Shown here in pieces: positions 42,479-53,654 of a stretch of 64,000 bases of DNA; positions within the stretch are counted from its first letter, which is position 1, and every line of letters starts with the position of its first letter. The notes beneath the pieces were generated by a model. That model did not search any database and had not been told where the DNA came from. It saw nothing but the letters and a program-made list of their open reading frames with translations. Position numbers and translations under genes: made by a program. The stretch is from Escarpia spicata (lineage: Eukaryota; Annelida; Polychaeta; Sabellida; Siboglinidae), in the NCBI GenBank assembly GCA_963995525.1, contig OZ023205.1:43347618-43411617 (forward strand), written 5' to 3'.

Positions 42479-45214
42479 CTTTGTAACGCTTTTTACAACA
42501 CCTGTGTTGTTATTGTGACAATCAACTGGCGACAAAGAGAACACTCCCAGGTAATCGACATACCTGATTTCACGACACTGGCCACACAAGAACAACTTAT
42601 TGGGTCACTCTCACATCAGACATAAACCTACCTGTAAAACAAAACAAAAACACACCATTAATTAGACAAACGCCAACACAAGACAACATCACATCACATC
42701 ATTACTTACACAAATAAGCCAAGATTACAACTCTCATTTTAATTTCTATCACACCAAGGTTTATTGGAGAAAAAACTAAAAAAAACAGCTTTGCAATGTC
42801 ACCAAATAATATTGTATACTTGACAAGTAACAAGAAAACAACTAGAACATGTTCTCCCTTGCGGTTCCCTGGTGCAGGGGTGAGGTTTATGTCAAATGCT
42901 GTTATCTACATGGCTGTTGCTGTAATTGTCAAGCAATACTAAGTTAAAAATAATAAATAAATTGTCTAGTCTCAAAACAATTACTATCGGTACGTTTGAG
43001 CTACGAAAAAGACTACTTTCTATCACTAAAAAACAACTGACGCTGTATAGAATGTAAGAAGTGTAGCCTCCATCACCTCAGAGCCTAAACTTGACACTTT
43101 CAATTTACTGTCTGACAACACTTGGCTGAAGCACCCTTGACTCCCGGTCAGGGTGTGATCTCTTGAGACACACGCCCATGTTATGGCATGTATAGGGTTT
43201 TAACTGTTTTAAATCTACCCTCGTTTTAACGTTATTTTATGATCAGTTGTGCAAATTGCTACACCCCATTACATGGCCTCATGGGGCAAAATACAGCCCT
43301 TTCAATGGAGGAAGGATTGTAAAATGTTGGGTGTGTCAACGTAGTAGTGTTATATGCTATAAGATCAGCAGCAAATGTGTGATCAGTTTATCGCATTGTG
43401 CGCCACCTCTTGCCAGCGTCTCACATCACTAACACCACTGTCTGTGCCGTCCGATCACTGGGATCCACTAGACAATATTTGAACATATCAATAAAATGTT
43501 TACTTATTTTCCCCTCATTTTATTGTGCTTACATTGTTAGTACCTCAGAGCTGGATTTTACTGGAATACACGGCACATTATATATTTTTAAATAGTCACA
43601 GCCGCTCAGATTTCTGCACGCCTCTCACAGTATTTTGTGACAATTGTGACAAAACTTCAAAGCACAAACAAGACCAATTTCGTACTGGAGACCAAAACAC
43701 ACAAATGACATCACTGTAGATTGATGTCATCATCAAATGTGAACGCAACTACTGAGGAAGACAGAAATGAATACACAAATCATATTATTACTACACAGTG
43801 AACACTACGTGGCAACTGATTGTGTTGCATCTATATACAATTAACCCCGATTCTGTCACACTTTCGGTCGTTGCTGCCATCTCTCAATGGGCATCATAAT
43901 CCATACTTCTAGGAATCCTCTAATAACAGACGTCATGATTTGCCGCTATAATACATGCAGAAGGTTTCTCGTACATGCAACTACAACATAGGTTTCAAGC
44001 AATGGACGCACAATGCTGAATCACTTCAGCATTGTCATCAATTGGGCAATAAAAGTCTGCCACTTTGTTGTTAACATGGTGATGGGGTGAGAGATGTGAA
44101 GACACATATAGAGATCTTGTTGTTGCCATGATGATAGGGTGAGGAGACTACCTAGAAGTGTGTCTGTGAGTGCAGACCGAGGCCTCATTGTTGCCACGGT
44201 GACAGGGTGAGGGACGTCAGAGTGTGCAGACACCGGCCACTGATGAACTCCCTCACATTTAAATTGTCATAAAAAATGCACAAATTGTGGCCCGCGCTGA
44301 ATAAACCTCGGAATAACAGGTGATACACCCATCAAAATACACCTGTTGGTAATACACCCAGGGCCAGGGTCCACTGCCTGTGATTGACATGACCCCTTAA
44401 TGACATTCAAGAGGTTCACTGACACCACCTCTTAGTGACTGCACCAGTGTTGTACTGACATGACCTCTTGAAGTGATCTCTGGTCAAGAGGGTATGCTGC
44501 AATGAAGCAGGGGTCTAGACAAGGAATCTTCAAAGCCTTCACACTACTGGTCTAGGCTGGACTTTGTGAGCCAGTCATTCCACACCTAGAAGTGAACAAC
44601 AACAACAATAGGTTGACTTCGCACCGAACCCCACGCAAATGCAAATATGGTTTACTCTTCACAAACATGTAACGTCAACAAACGTGTACACCAATAAACC
44701 TTACCCCTGAAAACAGTGTTTTTGTGAAATAAACATGTCCCCAAGCCAAACTTTCTGGCCAAACTGTAATAATCACACTAGATGCCACACCAAAAGCATG
44801 TGCATGTGTCGTAGGTACGACCTATTAAGCATGAGTCAACAAATTTTGGGGAGGGGGGATGCCACGAATCCTGTCCTAATAAATGTACAACTTTCACACT
44901 GTATTGCCCAATTCTTTTCACATGTTCTACACCAGATAGAGCCAGCTACATCACATGTATCGTAAACAATAATGGCCTCCATTGAGAAAGGATGCTGCTC
45001 CAAGTTGGAGATCGCTACATGTTCGTCCACCACTTGTAGTTACCATCATAAAATGACTCTGAGTCAAACATTGCAGAAAAGATAGCAGTGTGCCTATTAT
45101 TCCTTTTGTAAGAACTTGTTTTTTTTAGAAAAAAACAGTTATTTAAAAATATACTTTAGATTTTTTTGGAAAAAACTGTGTCCTTAAAAATTTTTCCGGG
45201 TCTACTTGGACACT

Positions 45215-45218
<4 letters not shown>
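42479..45218. other. mostly unique DNA
   Basis: At 44065-44235 a degenerate block of about 65 bp (TTGTTGCCATGGTGATAGGG-like) occurs three times. Frames of 61-76 codons show no known motif. Confidence 0.4.

Positions 45219-45255
<37 letters not shown>
45219..45255. repeat. (ATC)n microsatellite
   Basis: About 12 ATC trinucleotides. Confidence 0.95.
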
Positions 45256-45256
<1 letters not shown>

Positions 45257-45379
45257 GAAACTGAAAGAACCTTTGTTAATCATCTTCTAGTTAACTATTA
45301 TTCCCTTTTGAATTGTTTAGTTTTCTGAAAAAGGTGGCTTCCTTAAACTTGTTTCATGGACTCTATCCGCAATGCCAAA

Positions 45380-45520
45380 CCAATAGCAGCTATTTACAAA
45401 CTTAATTGTTTGTTTATAATTTTAACATTTTGTGGGTGCAGCTTCAAGGTACATGTATGAATAGTATTTCAGGCTAATTAAATGCAATGTGGCAGACAGA
45501 TTTCTAATTGAAAGTACAGG
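45380..45520 (+). repeat. dispersed repeat D, copy 5
   Basis: CCAATAGCAGCTATTTACAA, TTGTTTGTTTATAATTTTAA, GTGCAGCTTCAAGGTACATG and AATTAAATGCAATGTGGCAG follow the family order. The right end adds ATTTCTAATTGAAAGTACAG. Confidence 0.5.
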
Positions 45521-46320
45521 CCAAAATCTCAGAGAAAATTAGTACCTGAGGACAGTCAACATCACATGTAAAAAACTGGCCTAAAGATCAATACATGGAT
45601 ATGAACGATAAAACTGTCCTGTCGAGGCGTCTCCTCTAGCCTTGGAGCGGCTATCAATCATCGAAGTTTCACCAGACAAATATTCGCAAAAACTACCCTG
45701 CTGTTTGCAGCGCAAGATCGAGATACTCAACACTAATCAACAAGCTGTCACAAACGAATGCTGTCTTAATCCACTAGATGGCACTGATGTATCTGCTGCA
45801 GCGATAATTATATGTACCTTGGCCTACATTGTGCTGAGCTTCCAGCGATCCACACCTATTGGTTAAACCACGCTAACTGCGTTATCCGTCAGACATATGG
45901 AATGACGAAGGTTGCACAACTGGCAGGAGTTAAGTCATTTATCTAATATCTCAATCTATGAATGATTAGACCCCTGTGGCAGTGTCTAAGCAGTGTTCAG
46001 GGTGCAAATATGAAAGCTGGGCAGGGGAGCCAAAAGCAAAAAGGATATAATTATTACTTGTTATTTCATCTGCTAACTTTGGAGCTTTGTAACAGTATTT
46101 CCCCCCAGGTATCCACTCCCCTTTTCAGTCACTTCCTTCGACCAGTGGCCTCCAATCGACCAACTGGCGATGCATTAAAAATAGTTATTTAGAATTATTT
46201 ATTTACATGTTTGTGATATGCTATACTTTATAGAGGGCCTATTTTGTCTACAACCATTAGGTCAGAGGTCATCTATTTTATTTGGCCTTCTACCATTAAG
46301 TAAAAGTCAACAATCTTACT
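45521..46320. other. unique DNA
   Basis: Holds the CTCF-like site and, from about 46260, degenerate lead-in units of the 41-bp array. Confidence 0.35.
45771..45784 (+). promoter_or_regulatory. CTCF-like core motif
   Basis: CCACTAGATGGCAC on the plus strand exactly fits CCASYAGRKGGCRS. Confidence 0.45.
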
Positions 46321-46324
46321 TTGT

Positions 46325-47216
46325 CTAAGTACTACACTGAGAGGACATCTATCACCCATCTTACTCTGTCTACTACACCGAGGGGACATCTATCACCCAA
46401 CTTACTCTGTCTACTACACCGAGAGGACATCTATCACCCGTCTTACTCTGTCTACTACACCGAGGGGACATCTATCACCCGTCTTACTCTGTCTACTACA
46501 CAGAGGGGGCATCTATCACCCGTCTTACTCTGTCTACTGCACCGAGGGGACATCTATCACCCGTCTTACTCTGACTACTGCACCGAGGGGACATCTATCA
46601 CCCGTCTTACTCTGTCTACTACACCGAGGGGACATCTATCACCCGTCTTACGCTGTCTACTACACCGAGGGGACATCTATCACCCGTCTTACTCTGTCTA
46701 CTACACCGAGGGGACATCTATCACCCGTCTTACTCTGTCTACTACACCGAGGGGACATCTATCATCCGTCTTACTCTGTCTACTGCACCGAGGGGACATC
46801 TATCACCCGTCTTACTCTGACTACTGCACCGAGGGGACATCTATCACCCGTCTTACTCTGACTACTGCACCGAGGGGACATCTATCACCCGTCTTACTCT
46901 GACTACTGCACCGAGGGGACATCTATCACCCGTCTTACTCTGTCTACTGCACCGAGGGGACATCTATCACCCGTCTTACTCTGTCTACTGCACCGAGGGG
47001 ACATCTATCACCCGTCTTACTCTGTCTACTGCACCGAGGGGACATCTATCACCCGTCTTACTCTGACTACTGCACCGAGGGGACATCTACCACCCGTCTT
47101 ACTCTGTCTACTGCACCGAGGGGACATCTATCACCCGTCTTACTCTGTCTACTGCACCGAGGGGACATCTATCACCCGTCTTACTCTGTCTACTGCACCG
47201 AGGGGACATCTATCAC
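46325..47216. repeat. 41-bp minisatellite, left part, about 21.6 units
   Basis: Units contain CTTACTCTGTCTACTRCACC then GAGGGGACATCTATCACCC. Because 41 is not a multiple of three, a frame cycles through all three registers, and since no register contains a stop the array stays open (193 codons). The right-most units, next to the LINE, are the CTGCACCGAGGGG variant. Confidence 0.95.
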
Positions 47217-49929
47217 ACGGTAGAAGATATTGACCCTCACATAATAGGTATAACCGAATCGTGGGCCACCACTGATATATCAGATGCCGAATTGGGACTA
47301 ACAGGATATGTAATGTTTAGGAAAGATAGAATAGGAAGAAAGGGAGGTGGAGTTATTTTATATATTAAAGAATCTATCCAGGCTTATGAAATAAAATTAG
47401 AAAGAGAAGCAGATTGCGAAGAAGCTGTTTGGTGTAACATAGTTACAGGAAACTCAACGTTAACAGTTGGGTTAGTTTATCGAAGTCCAAACATAAGCAT
47501 AGAAGAGAATGAAAAAATACAAAACGCTATAAAGGAAGTAAGCAAACGGAACTGTATTATTATGGGGGACTTTAACCATGGGCATATACAATGGAAATCT
47601 CTACAGAGTATGGGGAGTGAGGACCACAAGTTTTTAGTTTTAGTACAAGATAGTTTCCTTTCTCAACATGTGCTAGAACCAACCAGGGGAGAGAATGTGT
47701 TAGACTTAGTTTTGTCCTCACAGAAAGAATTAGTTGATAATGTCAAGATATGTGAGCCACTGGGGAGTAGTGATCACAACCAGATACATTTTACCATCAA
47801 AGTAAAATCAGAAAGGAATAGTAAAAAGCAGTATAGGAGAAATTTCCACAAAGGAAGTTATAAGGACATGAGGAAATATTTAGCAAAGATAGACTGGAAT
47901 AACACACTGAAGAATAAGACAGCAACCGAATGCTGGAATATCTTCAATAGTGAAATTAAGTGCATAGTCGATAAATTTGTACCTTTCAAAAAACAAGGGA
48001 AACGGTCTAAAAAGAAACACTTATCGAAAGAAGCCATTAGAAAAATTAAGTATAAACAAATGATGTGGAAGTCATATAGATGTACTGGAAATGATGAAGA
48101 CTACAACATTTATAAACAAGCACTTAATCAAGGTACAGCTGAAATTAGAAATTCAAAGAGAAGCTATGAAAAAAAATTAGCTAGTAATATAAAACATGAC
48201 AGTAAGAGTTTTTATGCGTATATTCGAAGCAAACAGAAAGTTCAGGATAAGGTCGGTCCTCTAGAAGATAGTGCTGGAAATACAATATCAGAGGGATTCT
48301 TAATGGCAGAAGACCTGAATGAGTATTTTAGTTCAGTGTTTACCAGGGAAGATATTAGTTCACTGCCAGTACCAGAGGCTAAGTTCAAGGGGGCAGATTC
48401 AGACTATTTAGGACAGTTAGTTGTAACCTCGGAAATGATAGCTAAGAAAATAAGGGCTATGAAGGATAATAAATCACCTGGAGTGGACGGGATTCCGCCC
48501 AAACTACTATTGGAAATTGTAGAACAAATTAGTGCACCGCTTGCAACAGTTTTCAATTTGTCATTAGAAGAGGGAGTGGTTCCTTTAGAATGGAAAGAGG
48601 CAAACATTATACCGTTATTTAAAAAAGGTTCGAGAAACAAGTCGGAGAACTATAGACCAGTGAGTTTAACATCAGTGATTTGCAAATTATTAGAAAGACT
48701 AATTAAAGATCACATGGTGGATTTTCTTGTTAAACATAACTTGATAAACCCATCTCAACATGGGTTTTTAAAAGCGAGGTCATGCTTAACAAATACGTTA
48801 TGTTTTTTGGAAGACATCACTAGGTGGGTAGATGAGGGATCACCAGTAGATATCATCTATTTAGATTTTCAAAAAGCTTTCGACAAAGTACCACATCAAC
48901 GATTACTCCTTAAGCTAAAGGCCCATGGCATAGGAAATGGTATAATAAACTGGATAGAAAAATGGCTGAATGACAGAAGACAACGTGTAGTAGTTGATGG
49001 GGAGGCTTCAAACTAGAAATCGGTATTGAGTGGGGTACCACAGGGATCAGTACTAGGACCTATATTATTCTTAATATATATCAACGATTTGGACGATGAT
49101 ATAACAAGCAAGGTGTTGAAATTTGCGGATGATACAAAAGTGTTTAGAAGGATTAAAAGTGATGGAGACAGACAGCATTTACAAGATGATCTTGATAGGT
49201 TGATCAAATGGTCTGAAAAGTGGCAAATGCTGTTCAATTTTGGGAAATGTAAATGCCTCCACACAGGTCATGGGAATGAAGAGGTAAAATATAAAATGGG
49301 GGGTACTGTTCTAAGTACTACTGTAAAAGAAAAGGACTTAGGGTTAACCATTAGTGCTGATATGAAGGTTTCAGAGCAGTGCGGAATTGCAGCGTCAAAG
49401 GGAAATCAAATCCTTGGATTAATTAGGCGAAATATAGCGTATAAGAAAAAAGAATTAATAGTACCGCTGTACAAAACAATAGTGAGGCCTCATTTAGAAT
49501 ATTGTATACAAGCATGGAGGCCATATCGCAAGAATGACATAGATATGCTAGAAAGAGTAGAGGAGAGCGACTAAAATGATACAAAATCTGAGGGATCTTA
49601 GTTACGAAATACGCCTAAAAGAATGTGGTTTAACAACACTAGAGACCAGGAGATTGAGAGGAGATCACATAGAAGTGTTTAAAATATTGAATGGTTATGA
49701 AAATATTGATAGAAACATTTTTTTCTCAGTTAAGAAAGATAGAAGGACCAGAGGACATGAAGCTACATTAGTAAAGGAGCAGTGTAGATTAGATATAAGA
49801 AAGTTCTCATTCTCACAAAGGACTGTAAATGAATGGAACAGATTATCTCCTGATTGTGTTGGTGCTAGTAGCATGAATATGTTTAAAAATAAAATCGACA
49901 CACACCTTAAAAAGGCGGGATACATGTAG
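47217..49929 (+). pseudogene. LINE endonuclease-reverse transcriptase pseudogene
   Basis: Same protein as at 20113-22959, disabled twice. TGG has become TAG at 49014-49016, between the ASN and KSVLSG residues just before the SGVPQGS motif. A 2-bp deletion near 49559 (in the ERVQRRATK segment) shifts the frame; the remaining C-terminus reads on from 49576 to the TAG at 49927-49929. Endonuclease residues GDFN and SSDH, the LDFQKAFD box and FADD are all still recognisable. The amino end up to residue 44 was never inserted. It cannot make a working protein. Confidence 0.92.
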
Positions 49930-49978
49930 ATAAAAAGTATTGGACTCTCGATAAGCCAAAAGGCTTCCTTGTCCAACT

Positions 49979-50005
49979 GCCATCCAGAGTAATTTTCTGG
50001 ATGGC
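49979..50005 (+). other. LINE 3'-terminal stem-loop (copy 3)
   Basis: GCCATCCAGA and TCTGGATGGC are perfect reverse complements around a 7-nt loop. Relative to copy 1 the fifth base pair has changed on both sides (C-G to T-A) and two G-U wobbles became Watson-Crick pairs, so pairing is kept while sequence changes. Confidence 0.8.
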
Positions 50006-50033
50006 AATCTTGTTAAATCTTGTTAAATCTTGT

Positions 50034-51240
50034 CTTACTCTGTCTACTGCACCGAGGGGACATCTATCACCCCTCTTACTCTGTCTACTACACCGAGGGG
50101 ACATCTATCACCCATCTTACTCTGTCTACTACACCGAGGGGACATCTATCACCCATCTTACTCTGTCTACTACACCGAGGGGACATCTATCACCCATCTT
50201 ACTCTGACTACTACACCAAGGGGACATCTATCACCCATCTTACTCTGTCTACTACACCGAGAGGACGTCTATCACCCATCTTACTCTGTCTACTACACCG
50301 AGAGGACGTCTATCACCCATCTTACTCTGTCTACTACACCGAGAGGGCGTCTATCACCCATCTTACTCTGTCTACTACACCGAGAGGACATCTATCACCC
50401 ATCTTACTCAGTCTACTACACCGAGAGGACATCTATCATCCATCTTACTCAGTCTACTACACCGAGAGGACATCTATCACCCATCTTACTCAGTCTACTA
50501 CACCGAGAGGACATCTATCACCCATCTTACTCTGTCTACTACACCGAGAGGACATCTATCACCCATCTTATTCTGTCTACTACACCGAGAGGACATCTAT
50601 CACCCATCTTATTCTGTCTACTACACCGAGAGGACATCTATCACCCATCTTACTCTGTATACTACACCTAGAGGACATCTATCACCCATCTTACTCTGTC
50701 TACTACACCAAGAGGACATCTATCACCCATCTTACTCTGTCTACTACACCAAGAGGACATCTATCACCCATCTTACTCCGTCTATTACACCAAGTGGACA
50801 TCTATCACCCATCTTACTCCGTCTATTACACCAAGTGGACATCTATCACCCATCTTACTCCGTCTATTTCACCAAGTGGACATCTATCACCCATCTTACT
50901 CCGTCTATTACATCAAGTGGACATCTATCACCCATCTTACTGCATCTATTACATCAAGTGGACATCTATCACCCATCTTACTCCGTCTATTACATCAAGT
51001 GGACATCTATCACCCATCTTACTCCATCTATTACATCAAGTGGACATCTATCACCCATCTTACTCCGTCTATTACATCAAGTGGACATCTATCACCCATC
51101 TTACTCTGTCTACTACATCAAGTGGACATCTATCACCCATCTTACTCTGTCTACTACATCAAATGGACATCTATCACCCATCTTACTCCGTCTATTACAT
51201 CAAGTGGACATCTATCACCCATTATATTTTGTTTACTGGT
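50034..51240. repeat. 41-bp minisatellite, right part, about 29 units
   Basis: The array resumes with the CTGCACCGAGGGG unit seen left of the LINE. It then grades through blocks: ACACCGAGGGG, ACACCGAGAGG, ACACCAAGTGG and ACATCAAGTGG. Units at the right edge (51216-51290) are degenerate. All three plus frames are open for long stretches (up to 416 codons), purely because the unit has no stop in any register. Confidence 0.95.
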
Positions 51241-51640
51241 TACCATTTGATCAAGAGGTCATCACTTTGATTTAATTTGTCTACTATTATGCGCACACGG
51301 ATCAAAAACCTTGTTAAAAGTCAAATGAAAGTGTTTGCAACCAGTGATTCAAGGCCAACATAAGATGTCATGTCAGTACTCGGTGCTGCCACCTGCCAAA
51401 CAATATGGGAGACAACTTGGAGGGAAAGCAAGTTCAGTGGGTACTGCTGCCTGCTGCCTCCATTGATGTATTCCTTGGTGTGGACTGCACGGAATGTACA
51501 TGACTGGGTATACTTGTCCCTTGCTATGTCCATTAGTTAAGGATCTACTGGGGGTTATAGCATTACTGACACTGAGCCACATATAAAACATAGTTCATCA
51601 TGCACATTATGTGAGTGAGAATCAAACAAAGCTGTCAAGT
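51241..51640. other. unique DNA
   Basis: Degenerate array edge to about 51290, then non-repetitive sequence without a convincing frame. Confidence 0.35.
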
Positions 51641-52281
51641 TATATATATGTGACCCATCTTAACAAAATGATTTTCTGATTTTCTGTAAATGCTGTTTAT
51701 GTGAACAAATCGCGAATCCATTGATTATGAGATTTCCCCTGAAAATTATTCTTTAGTATTCGTTTTATCGATTGCTACTCCAGCTACTCACTAATTAACT
51801 CTGTTTTGTGTATTTTAAAGCGATTTTTGTAGAGCTGTGTGAAGTGTTCCGCTCGATTTCCTTAAAATAATGCCGAAAATGCCTGTAATTGCGCGCGTTC
51901 GCAACTGGTAATTTTGGGACGCTCTCCTAACATTTGGGATATCACCACGAAGCTTGACCCGTCATGTTCCCATATATGGGCATACATATGCTAATAATAA
52001 CATTCTGTGACCTCCAGAGAGCTTGGAAGACGGTAACTAAGATACATTTCATGAAACATAACGAATACTTTGCATCAACTTTGACGGCCGTTTTCTGGGT
52101 TTTAAAGTTTCTATCCCACATGTGTTTGTTAAGCCATAACTTCAGTTATAATTAAGATATCTTCTTAAATGATACAACCTGTGAAAGCAGAGATTCTGCT
52201 CTTTCCAACACTACTAATAACTAAATATTAAACATTTCTGACATGCGACTCATTTTGTTAAGATGTGTACATAGATATATA
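51641..52281. mobile_element. TIR element (MITE-like), about 0.6 kb
   Basis: CATCTTAACAAAATGA at 51656-51671 is repeated as its exact reverse complement at 52250-52265. Outside these, TATATATATGTGAC and TGTACATAGATATATA extend the match imperfectly to about 30 bp and end in TA-rich sequence, compatible with a TA target duplication (Tc1/mariner-type or similar). The interior has only a 63-codon frame, so the element is non-autonomous. Confidence 0.65.
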
Positions 52282-52660
52282 ATGCAAGAGATCCACTTTC
52301 CAAACATCACACTGTGTGACGACAGCACTCGTCATTCACACTTCCACTGAGGAAAACATTTTATGCACCTCTTGAGTTCCTGCTATGCTATGCTCTGTGC
52401 CATCAACGGGATTCGTCACATGCAAATAAAAAACATATATACATCAACACATGCAGGGAAATAAGCCTATTTGTATTAACAATTTTGTGAAATGGCCAAT
52501 AAGTGTGAGATTTAGAGATAACCACATGAGAGGGAGAGCTGGGAGTTAAACATGTGAGACTTGGTAGCTCGGATAAAACTACTACCTTGTTAGTCATATA
52601 TTTGCTTGAATGTCTAAAAATGGCATGTAGAGTTAGAGACATGTTTGAAGTTAAAACAGG
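52282..52660. other. unique DNA
   Basis: A 79-codon minus frame lacks any known motif. Confidence 0.35.
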
Positions 52661-52985
52661 TAAGTTCTTATATAGCGCAATATCCAGTCCTTAGTACTGC
52701 TCAAAGTGATTTAGTATTTATATTTTACTCCCTGGGAGACCTGTTCAATCGAACACCATCTCGACTTCTCTGAAAAGCATTCAGCCATGCAGCAATTAAT
52801 GCGCGAAGTATTTCTACACAAATATCCACCACTTCTAGCCAGGTTCTCATTTATATTTAGCTGAGTGAACTGGAACAATGTAAAATGAACAAACTTGCCC
52901 AAGGTTTGAAACGTCAGCACAGGATTTGAACCCAAGTTCTCTCAATTGAGAGTCAGATGCTCTAGCCTGTGTCCGACTGCTCTCC
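52661..52985 (-). mobile_element. tRNA-headed SINE, copy 2
   Basis: The best preserved copy. Minus strand: GGCTAGAGCATCTGACTCTC as the A-box side of a tRNA-like head and the B box GGTTCAAATCC (plus-strand 52922-52932), then a body containing the complement of ACACCATCTCGACTTCTCTG, ending at TATAAGAACTTA. About 325 bp. Confidence 0.7.
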
Positions 52986-53654
52986 AGCATAAGTTTTGTG
53001 CCGTACAGTGGTAGGCAGGTATACTGTTGCACTAGTATTGTATGTGGTCTTCAAACTATTTTTATTCAGTTAAACTTGTATTCCATAAGTTATGTCACAT
53101 TTTTAACTGACAAAGCTTGAACTTCCAAAACCACATAAAAATTACCGAATTTAAAAAAAGACAAGAAAGTTGCACGGACAAAATCCGTTGTTACACTTCC
53201 TTGCATGTGCAGAAAAGCAAATCGTATCATAAGCCAATCAATGGCCAGACCACAGTGTGGTACCACTGTTATTGCAACACGAATGCCACTAACATTTTAA
53301 AACCATATCACACACCATACAAAGTGCTCACAAGAATGCACTGGATCCTTTAGTCGCACTTGCACTTAACTGATCCAGGCTGATTTATATCACAACAACA
53401 GTAACGGAAGACAATGGTGCCTGGTTGGATGATGTCAACCAAGTCCCTGGAGCTTGCTAGTCTATGAACCTATTTACACAGCACACTCCGTCCACGCTGC
53501 AGAAAGACTTCTACGCACATGCTGTAGACTCCTTGAGTATGTTTATGTGTGTTGCGTGAATGTTTATCTCAAAGTACTTGTGCCTGCCAACCGCTCACTC
53601 TTAGTTAAAGGTAATGTGAACATTGTCACTTAAAAGGGACAGACCATTGTCATA
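52986..53654. other. unique DNA
   Basis: A 78-codon plus frame (53117-53353) has no recognised motif. Confidence 0.35.

Larger units (their letters stand above)
47217..50033 (+). mobile_element. young CR1/Jockey-type LINE, 5'-truncated (copy 3)
   Basis: A 2.8-kb plus-strand copy of the element at 20009-22900, about 95% identical in protein over the parts compared. It starts inside the endonuclease at the codon equal to Met45 of the other copy (here ACG) and ends with the same 3' UTR, stem-loop (49979-50005) and tail repeats (50006-50033). Both flanks are units of the same 41-bp minisatellite, so the insertion is bounded precisely. A few bases of the target unit (CCG) are missing at the junction, and no target duplication is visible. 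Confidence 0.9.
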
